Below are positions 60,087 to 64,000 of a DNA stretch of 64,000 nucleotides, in pieces (within the stretch, counting starts at the first letter, position 1; every line of letters begins with the position of its first letter). Origin of the DNA: a virus; the IMG/VR virus record IMGVR_UViG_3300046694_000196, positions 62,001 through 126,000 of that record; one strand, 5' to 3'. The position numbers and the translations under genes were made by a program. Below the pieces are notes generated by a model, which ran no database searches, was not told the DNA's origin, and was given only the letters and a program-made list of their open reading frames with translations.

Positions 60087-60182
60087 GGAAGATGAACCGA
60101 TCAGGTGGTCGGACTCGCCTTGAAAGCGATGGGAACGCAGCGCGAACTGCGTTTGGGTTTCGAGTACGCCCGTCTTCCGCCA
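60087..60182 (+). tRNA. tRNA-Ser(TGA)
   Basis: Acceptor GGAAGAT/GTCTTCC, G-CCA encoded, anticodon loop CTTGAAA, long variable arm AACGCAG..CTGCGTT, T-loop TTCGAGT but the T-stem has a mismatch. Confidence 0.75.
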
Positions 60183-60189
60183 GTCATAT

Positions 60190-60276
60190 GGATGAGTAAC
60201 CGGTCAGGTGGCCGGGACTGCTTCGAAAGCAGATCGCACCGAGAGGTGTGGGTTTCGAGTACTCACTCATCCTCCA
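60190..60276 (+). tRNA. tRNA-Ser(CGA)
   Basis: Acceptor GGATGAG/CTCATCC, T-CCA encoded, anticodon loop TTCGAAA, variable arm GCACC-GAGA-GGTGT, T-arm GGGT-TTCGAGT-ACTC. Confidence 0.85.
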
Positions 60277-60277
60277 C

Positions 60278-60366
60278 GGATGCATGAACCGGGCGGGGTC
60301 CGGCCTCGCTTGGAAAGCGAGTGGGTCCTTAACGGGACTGTGGATCGAGACCACCTTCATCCTCCA
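60278..60366 (+). tRNA. tRNA-Ser(GGA), T-loop ATCGAGA
   Basis: Acceptor GGATGCA/TTCATCC with one mismatch, T-CCA encoded, anticodon arm CTCGC-TTGGAAA-GCGAG, variable arm GGTCC..GGGACT. T-arm GTGG-ATCGAGA-CCAC has A in place of T54. Confidence 0.75.
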
Positions 60367-60368
60367 CT

Positions 60369-60391
60369 TTCTCCTTCGGGAGCGTTCTTTG
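60369..60391 (+). terminator. Possible terminator after the Ser tRNAs
   Basis: CTCC-TTCG-GGAG hairpin followed by a short T run (GTTCTTTG). Weak stem; may also be a processing hairpin. Confidence 0.4.
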
Positions 60392-60396
60392 ACAAC

Positions 60397-60495
60397 GAAT
60401 TCTTTTGCTGATCACAAGCCAAGCAAGGTGCAGGGACCCGACTGTTAATCGGTGTTTAGCCCGGTTCGATTCCGGGGTGATCAGCAAAAGAATTC
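60397..60495 (+). repeat. 19-bp inverted repeat enclosing tRNA-Asn
   Basis: Positions 60397-60415 and 60477-60495 are perfect reverse complements. Seven of the base pairs are the Asn acceptor stem; 12 more extend it outward, so the tRNA would sit at the end of a long RNA helix. Confidence 0.75.
60409..60484 (+). tRNA. tRNA-Asn(GTT), extended acceptor
   Basis: Acceptor TGATCAC/GTGATCA, anticodon arm CCGA-CTGTTAA-TCGG, T-arm CCGG-TTCGATT-CCGG. No CCA (GCA follows). The acceptor stem continues into a 19-bp helix. Confidence 0.78.
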
Positions 60496-60505
60496 AAGAA
60501 ATCAG

Positions 60506-60534
60506 TTGACAGTCCGGTCGTTTCTCGATAGACT
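60506..60534 (+). promoter_or_regulatory. Internal promoter of the third array
   Basis: TTGACA (60506-60511), 17-base spacer, TAGACT (60529-60534). Confidence 0.5.
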
Positions 60535-60544
60535 GTCATGACAA

Positions 60545-60618
60545 CGCCGGGTAGCTCAATTGCAGAGCAACGCTATTGAACGCGAAAGACGATGGTTCGT
60601 TACCATCCCCGGCGGCCA
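60545..60618 (+). tRNA. Divergent tRNA, anticodon unclear, T-loop TTCGTTA
   Basis: Acceptor CGCCGGG/CCCGGCG, G-CCA encoded, D-arm GCTC..GAGC, T-arm GATGG-TTCGTTA-CCATC (A58 replaced by T). The anticodon arm is CGC-TATTGAAC-GCG with an 8-nt loop containing TTG. Possibly Gln. Confidence 0.5.
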
Positions 60619-60620
60619 GA

Positions 60621-60692
60621 ATTCAGGTGCCGCCATCCGGAGAGCCGGTGGGAAGGTGCAAATGCGTAGAGTAGCTGCTACGCCGCCTGAAT
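60621..60692 (+). ncRNA. tRNA-like RNA without T-loop
   Basis: 7-bp end helix ATTCAGG/CCTGAAT, CCA-CCGG/CCGG-TGG hairpin and GCGTAG/CTACGC hairpin with an 8-nt loop. No anticodon or T-loop motif and no CCA. Lies between tRNA genes. Confidence 0.45.
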
Positions 60693-60696
60693 ACAT

Positions 60697-60767
60697 GCAC
60701 GGGTCGTATAAGTAGTACAGGGGTCATTGGACCCCAGGTGGTGGTTCATGTCCACCCCGGTGCACCA
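60697..60767 (+). tRNA. Divergent tRNA, T-loop TTCATGT, 8-nt anticodon loop
   Basis: GCAC-x-GG/CC-x-GTGC acceptor with a G.G mismatch, A-CCA encoded, D-stem GTA/TAC, middle arm GGGG-TCATTGGA-CCCC with 8-nt loop, T-arm GGTGG-TTCATGT-CCACC. Identity not determined. Confidence 0.5.
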
Positions 60768-60778
60768 AGTTTAGTTAT

Positions 60779-60851
60779 GCGCGGACAAGCCCTGGTGGGC
60801 TATGCGGTCTCATAAGCCGTAGTATGGCGAGTTCGATTCTCGACCTGCGCA
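60779..60851 (+). tRNA. Second tRNA-Met(CAT), no CCA
   Basis: GCGCGG/CTGCGC acceptor, anticodon arm GCGGT-CTCATAA-GCCGT, T-loop TTCGATT with 4-bp T-stem. Followed by A-AGG, so no encoded CCA. May be Ile2 or elongator. Confidence 0.68.
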
Positions 60852-60852
60852 A

Positions 60853-60926
60853 GGGTCATTGATGTAGTGGCAGCATACGAGATTGTCTATCTCAGAGCGG
60901 GAGTTCAATTCTCCCATGACCCGCCA
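60853..60926 (+). tRNA. tRNA-Asp(GTC)
   Basis: Acceptor GGGTCAT/ATGACCC, G-CCA encoded, D-stem ATG/CAT, anticodon loop TTGTCTA, T-arm GGGAG-TTCAATT-CTCCC. Starts two bases after the previous gene. Confidence 0.85.
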
Positions 60927-61126
60927 TTTCACACTAAGTCCGGAGCAACGGGACAACCGGACTGAACTGCGACAAGATGCTGGAAAATCCGAGAAATGCT
61001 CTCCCGAGCGGTGCATCTAGCAGAGAGTGAAGCCGAGGTACTAGGGTGCAGTGCACTTGATGTCTCCATAGGAGGCGTACAACGGCCGGTTAGTGAGGGT
61101 ACCGGAACACCTCACACAGTTTGCAT
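60927..61126 (+). ncRNA. Structured spacer RNA (200 nt)
   Basis: No gene. An AGTCCGG/CCGGACT 7-bp hairpin, a GATGC/GCATC helix, CTAG/CTAG and TGCA/TGCA pairings, a CTCC-ATA-GGAG hairpin and GTGAGG/CCTCAC near the end. The length and hairpins suggest a separate structured RNA freed by tRNA processing on both sides. Confidence 0.45.
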
Positions 61127-61202
61127 GCAGTCTAAGCTAACCTAGTGGAAGCGCTGGTCTGAAAAGCCAGAGACCTTGGAGCGTAACCAAGAGGCTGCAC
61201 CA
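61127..61202 (+). tRNA. tRNA-Phe(GAA), T-loop AGCGTAA
   Basis: Acceptor GCAGTCT/AGGCTGC, A-CCA encoded, anticodon arm CTGGT-CTGAAAA-GCCAG, T-stem CTTGG/CCAAG but loop AGCGTAA, so both T54 and T55 are replaced. Confidence 0.75.
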
Positions 61203-61288
61203 TGCCCAGTTCGTTTATGTAGTAAGACTCCTCTATAGTCACGTGACGAACGGAGGAAACGTGGGTGCGATACCCGCGACGGGCACCG
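61203..61288 (+). tRNA. Arg(TCT)-like tRNA, rearranged D-arm, C33
   Basis: TGCCC/GGGCA ends, TTCGT pairs with ACGAA after the anticodon hairpin GACT-CCTCTAT-AGTC, T-arm GTGGG-TGCGATA-CCCGC with T55 replaced. Same nesting as 20840, 22785 and 22868. Abuts the Phe tRNA. Confidence 0.5.
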
Positions 61289-61294
61289 TTCTCA

Positions 61295-61423
61295 AGGATA
61301 GAAACAGCAACCAATAAATCAGAGCGAGGCGAAGTGTGGAGTCTACGGACCGTGAAGCACAGCCGCAGATACGGGCTCATACCCGTCGATCTAGGTCCCG
61401 TAAGGATCAACCGCTATCCTGCA
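61295..61423 (+). ncRNA. tRNA-like RNA of 129 nt
   Basis: 7-bp end helix AGGATAG/CTATCCT, a hairpin ACGGG-CTCATA-CCCGT whose loop includes CAT, and a GGC-TGTG/CACA-GCC extension. No normal T-loop. About 50 nt longer than a tRNA. Confidence 0.4.
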
Positions 61424-61431
61424 CTTTCTAG

Positions 61432-61460
61432 TTGACAAGACCGTCGGGACGACATATACT
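61432..61460 (+). promoter_or_regulatory. Promoter of the Ro-like locus
   Basis: TTGACA (61432-61437), 17-base spacer, TATACT (61455-61460). Confidence 0.65.
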
Positions 61461-61466
61461 GACGAT

Positions 61467-61820
61467 AACGAATACAGAGTTACCCGGAAAGCCCCGGGTC
61501 GCTCCTTTCCGAAGCAGGCTTGACGGCACCCAGAGGGTGCACCTTTCCAGAGTGCTCACAGCAACTCAACAATTTCATTGGCGAAAACCCGGGTGACACC
61601 GGAGCACTCTGGAAAGGTCCTAACAGCAGAAACCGCTATGTAAGACCGGAGCCTTCGGGCAACTGCAGGTGCGAGTCCTGCCGACCGTCCCATCCTATGA
61701 CGGTCGTGGCGAAACCAGTAGACGCGCCGGTAGCAAAAGAACGGACCTTGCAGTAACCAGCCTGCGAGTTACATGCCAGATTTCACACGAAACGCGGTGT
61801 AACTCGCAGGCTGGTTCGTC
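61467..61820 (+). ncRNA. Y-RNA-like structured leader of the Ro-like gene
   Basis: About 355 nt. Hairpins: ACCCGG/CCGGGT (61482-61499), GCACCC-AGA-GGGTGC (61526-61540), a perfect 17-bp helix (61541-61557 with 61602-61618), a tRNA-like unit closed by AAGGTCC/GGACCTT (61614-61620 with 61743-61749) that holds a UUCG hairpin, a T-arm-like GCAGG-TGCGAGT-CCTGC (61665-61681) and GACCGTC/GACGGTC, and a perfect 19-bp helix (61755-61773 with 61798-61816) just before the ribosome site. The 17-bp arm and the AAGGTCC strand overlap, so two folds compete. Bacterial Y RNAs are often coded beside Ro genes and carry a tRNA-like module; this is the basis for the call. Confidence 0.6.
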
Positions 61821-61843
61821 TTGAATTGAGAGGGAACATCGAC

Positions 61844-63253
61844 ATGAACGCACTCGCGCAGGCACTCACCCGGGACTCTACCACCACGCTCACCGAGAAC
61901 GGCGACAAGACGTACAGCACGTCCCTGGACGCCTGCGTGGACCTGTTCTTCAAGGTCGGCGCCGTCCGCGGACAGGGCGCCGGCCGTGTCACTTCCCTGT
62001 TCGACGCGGCCTACGCGCAGGACCCCGACCTCGCGTCGAGGATCATGCTCTGGGCACGCGACGTGCGCGGGGGCGCCGGCGAGCGCCAGGTCTTCCGTGA
62101 CGTGCTGGTACACCTTGAGCGCCGCGACCCGACCCGCCTGGCCCGAGTGCTCCCGTCAGTGCCGGCAGTCGGCAGGTGGGACGACCTGTTCGCGCTCACT
62201 TCCGAGGCCGGCAAGACCGCGGCGTACGCCATGTTCGCCTACGCCCTCCACGACGGCCAGGGACTCGCTGCGAAGTGGGCCCCTCGCGAGTCGTCAAAGA
62301 ACCGGGCATTCGCCAAGGGCCTCCGTGAGTTCATGGGACTCACCCCGCGTGACTACCGCAAGATGGTGTCGCGCCTGTCTGACACGGTCGAGCAGAAGAT
62401 GTGCTCCCGCGATTGGTCAGCGATAGAGTTCTCGCGGGTCCCGTCCGTGGCCGCGGCCCGCTACTCGAACGCGTTCCTCAAGAGGCAGCCCGAGCGCTAC
62501 GCGGAGTTCACTGCGGCCGCACTCAGGGGCGAAGAAAAGATCAACGCCGGGGCTCTGTTCCCGTACGACGTCACCAAGTCAAGCGTGGACAGGGCGACCG
62601 CTGACGCACTCTGGGCATCTCTGCCAGATTACGTCCCGGAAGGGGTCTCCTTCCTGCCCGTGGTAGACGTCTCGGGGTCGATGACCTCGATGGTGGGTTC
62701 TTCGGGCGTGTCGTGCCTCGACGTGGCGGTCTCGCTGGGCATCTACCTGGCCGAGCGCAACAAGTCGGCGTTCGAGGGCCTCGGAGTCACGTTCACTTCT
62801 GTACCGACTCTCTTCAGGGTCCCGAAGACCTCCAGCATACGCGACCGAGTGAACTACGTCACGGGCCGGGACTGGGGAATGTCTACGGACCTGGACGCCG
62901 CGATGCAGCTGATAGTCACCACCGCGGTAGAGAACGACGTGCCGGCGAGTGACGTGCCCAAGTTCCTGATAGTCATAAGCGACATGGAGTTCGACTCCGG
63001 CTGTGAACACGGCAAGACGTCAGCGTCTGAGCGCACGAAGTCCTACTTCGAAGCGGCGGGCTACGACGTACCGGGCATCGTCTGGTGGAACGTCGAGTCA
63101 CGGGGAGACACGACCCCTGTCCGCTACGACGAGAGCGGCATGGTGCTGGTGTCGGGCCTCTCGCCCGCAGTAGTAAAGTCAGTGCTGGGCGGGGACGTCA
63201 ACCCGGTCTCGGCCATGCTCAAGACCGTCATGGTGGAGAGATATGACCACTGA
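61844..63253 (+). CDS. Ro60-like (DUF2828/TROVE-vWA) RNA-binding protein
   Basis: 469 residues from ATG 61844 after GAGAGG; an earlier TTG at 61826 is possible. TENGDKTYSTSLDACVDLFF and ARDVRGGAGERQVFRDVLVHL then VGRWDDLFAL fit the DUF2828 helical-repeat region, related to the TROVE ring of Ro60. The C-terminal vWA domain carries the MIDAS DVSGSMTS (about residue 280), DWGMSTDLDAAM, IVISDMEFDSG and IVWWNVESRGDTTPVR. Ro proteins bind Y RNA and misfolded RNA. A structured RNA precedes it on the same transcript. Target RNA unknown. Confidence 0.82.
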   Translation: MNALAQALTRDSTTTLTENGDKTYSTSLDACVDLFFKVGAVRGQGAGRVTSLFDAAYAQDPDLASRIMLWARDVRGGAGERQVFRDVLVHLERRDPTRLARVLPSVPAVGRWDDLFALTSEAGKTAAYAMFAYALHDGQGLAAKWAPRESSKNRAFAKGLREFMGLTPRDYRKMVSRLSDTVEQKMCSRDWSAIEFSRVPSVAAARYSNAFLKRQPERYAEFTAAALRGEEKINAGALFPYDVTKSSVDRATADALWASLPDYVPEGVSFLPVVDVSGSMTSMVGSSGVSCLDVAVSLGIYLAERNKSAFEGLGVTFTSVPTLFRVPKTSSIRDRVNYVTGRDWGMSTDLDAAMQLIVTTAVENDVPASDVPKFLIVISDMEFDSGCEHGKTSASERTKSYFEAAGYDVPGIVWWNVESRGDTTPVRYDESGMVLVSGLSPAVVKSVLGGDVNPVSAMLKTVMVERYDH

Positions 63254-63288
63254 GTTTACTCGGGGGTGAATGGTCGGCCTTCAATAGG

Positions 63289-63717
63289 GTGCTGAATTAT
63301 CTAAACACCCTAGAAGATCGTGTTACTAAGAAATCCATTATTTATGCCGACATCATGGAAATGAGACCGGTAGCGTACTCGAGGAGATATCAATCTATGA
63401 TAGAGACCAAGGAGCAGTTCAAGGAGCTCTACTTCGACGGGTACCTCGTAGAGGTCCACCAGGAGATAGACGACTCCTGGCGACACGGCAACATCTACGA
63501 GACCGTGTTCGAGTACGTACCCGTAGACGAGGACGGAGTCGAGGTACCCGGAGGAGAAATCACCTACTGGGAAGCGTCCTACCGAGTTTCGGGAGACGGC
63601 GAGTGGCACGGCATCCGTGAAGACGAGTTCAGTTACGCCCAGGTGTGGCCACACAAGAAAGTGATAGAGACGACGGTGTGGTTGAGAAAACCAGTTGACA
63701 CCGCCGAGCAATCTTGA
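63289..63717 (+). CDS. Hypothetical protein (142 aa)
   Basis: GTG 63289 or a later ATG 63354. 142 residues, acidic and beta-rich (YETVFEYVPVDEDGVEVPGGEITYWEASYRV). The first ~25 residues come from an AT-richer stretch and may not be real. No family recognised. Confidence 0.45.
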   Translation: MLNYLNTLEDRVTKKSIIYADIMEMRPVAYSRRYQSMIETKEQFKELYFDGYLVEVHQEIDDSWRHGNIYETVFEYVPVDEDGVEVPGGEITYWEASYRVSGDGEWHGIREDEFSYAQVWPHKKVIETTVWLRKPVDTAEQS

Positions 63718-63723
63718 TAAACT
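63695..63723 (+). promoter_or_regulatory. Promoter with duplicated leader
   Basis: TTGACA (63695-63700), 17-base spacer, TAAACT (63718-63723). The leader 63728-63746 is identical to 17793-17811. Confidence 0.5.
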
Positions 63724-63751
63724 GTACTTGATCAACGGAAAGGATCACGGC

Positions 63752-64000
63752 ATGTTTACCAAGAAAGAACTCATCACCTTCATCACGGGCGACGACTCTG
63801 ACGAGTTCCACGATCTGGTTTCTTCTGACGAGGGAGCAGAGATCGAAGAGTTTCTCGCTTCTCACTTGGTCGAGATCGACATCTCCGCGTATGACCCTGA
63901 GATGTCGGTAGACGACATGATCTTCTCGTCGTACGTCGGAGACTGGCTGATCGACATGTCCGAAGAGGCGAAGTCTCAGGTGATCGAAGCTGCCATCGTC
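63752..64000 (+). CDS. Acidic hypothetical protein (3' truncated by window)
   Basis: ATG 63752 after GGAAAGGATCACGGC. 83 codons are visible with no stop to the window end. Very acidic (DDSDEFHDLVSSDEGAEIEEF). No family recognised. Confidence 0.5.
   Translation, partial: MFTKKELITFITGDDSDEFHDLVSSDEGAEIEEFLASHLVEIDISAYDPEMSVDDMIFSSYVGDWLIDMSEEAKSQVIEAAIV

Noticed and set aside
60105-60448. Plus-strand open frames across the Ser tRNA genes
   Set aside because: They simply translate three tRNA genes with conserved tRNA features.
61520-61756. 78-residue open frame in the Ro-like leader
   Set aside because: It runs through perfect hairpins and the T-arm-like element and has no supporting ribosome site, so RNA constraint explains the sequence.
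63242-63268. Eight-codon frame right after the Ro-like gene
   Set aside because: Too short and without independent support.
1-64000. CRISPR array
   Set aside because: No set of regularly spaced direct repeats was found; the tRNA arrays are the only repeated RNA units.

Overview
The window is a dense, almost one-directional stretch of a large T4-like myovirus genome. T4-type landmarks are a gp61-like primase, an RNase H/FEN-type exonuclease, a PhoH-like ATPase, DNA and RNA ligases, a long tail fibre, and TATAAATA late-type promoters. GC-rich codon use, a B12-dependent (class II) ribonucleotide reductase and one gene that resembles rhizobial prophage genes point to a GC-rich, probably alphaproteobacterial host. 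That host call is inference. Genes are short, usually joined by ATGA-type overlaps, and often preceded by TTGACA/TTTACA-N15-17-TATAMT promoters.

Layout. 0-2 kb: nucleotidyltransferase, a virion protein and a holin-like protein. 2.1-2.4 kb: structured RNA A. 2.4-20.5 kb: replication and nucleotide metabolism (primase, class II RNR, glutaredoxins, RNase H, PhoH, PD-(D/E)XK nuclease), an NMN adenylyltransferase-Nudix enzyme, a nicotinamide phosphoribosyltransferase and a peptidyl-tRNA hydrolase. 20.5-24.5 kb: a large structured RNA and tRNA genes. 24.5-29.6 kb: small accessory genes, an FkbM methyltransferase and a macrodomain. 29.6-33.0 kb: a minus-strand tail-fibre island. 33-45 kb: small genes, DNA ligase, an HNH nuclease, structured RNA B and a second macrodomain. 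45-48 kb: membrane peptides, PnuC and NadR. 48-57 kb: RNA ligase 2-like, SLOG protein, tRNAs, paired metalloprotease-like proteins, RNA ligase 1-like and a polynucleotide-kinase-like P-loop protein. 57-61.4 kb: two large tRNA/tRNA-like arrays, an AdoMet decarboxylase-like protein and an ADP-ribosyltransferase. 61.4-63.3 kb: a structured RNA leader and a Ro60-like (DUF2828/vWA) protein.

How it fits together. Two themes stand out. One is NAD and ADP-ribose: PnuC, NadR, NAMPT, NMNAT-Nudix, two macrodomains, an ADP-ribosyltransferase and a SLOG protein. The other is RNA: about 42 tRNA or tRNA-like genes, two RNA ligases, a kinase, Pth2, YqeY, a Ro-like protein and at least four structured non-tRNA transcripts. 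The second theme looks like a large tRNA supply, repair and surveillance system.

Most unusual items: (1) two promoter-driven paralogous structured RNAs sharing identical 31-nt and 36-nt blocks (2.2 and 42.4 kb); (2) a ~320-nt RNA closed by 9- and 21-bp helices and abutting a tRNA (20.5 kb); (3) four tRNA-like genes whose anticodon arm lies inside the D-arm; (4) tRNA-like RNAs with altered T-loops or C33; (5) a Y-RNA-like leader in front of the Ro-like gene. All structures are hand-folded; no covariance model or database search was run.
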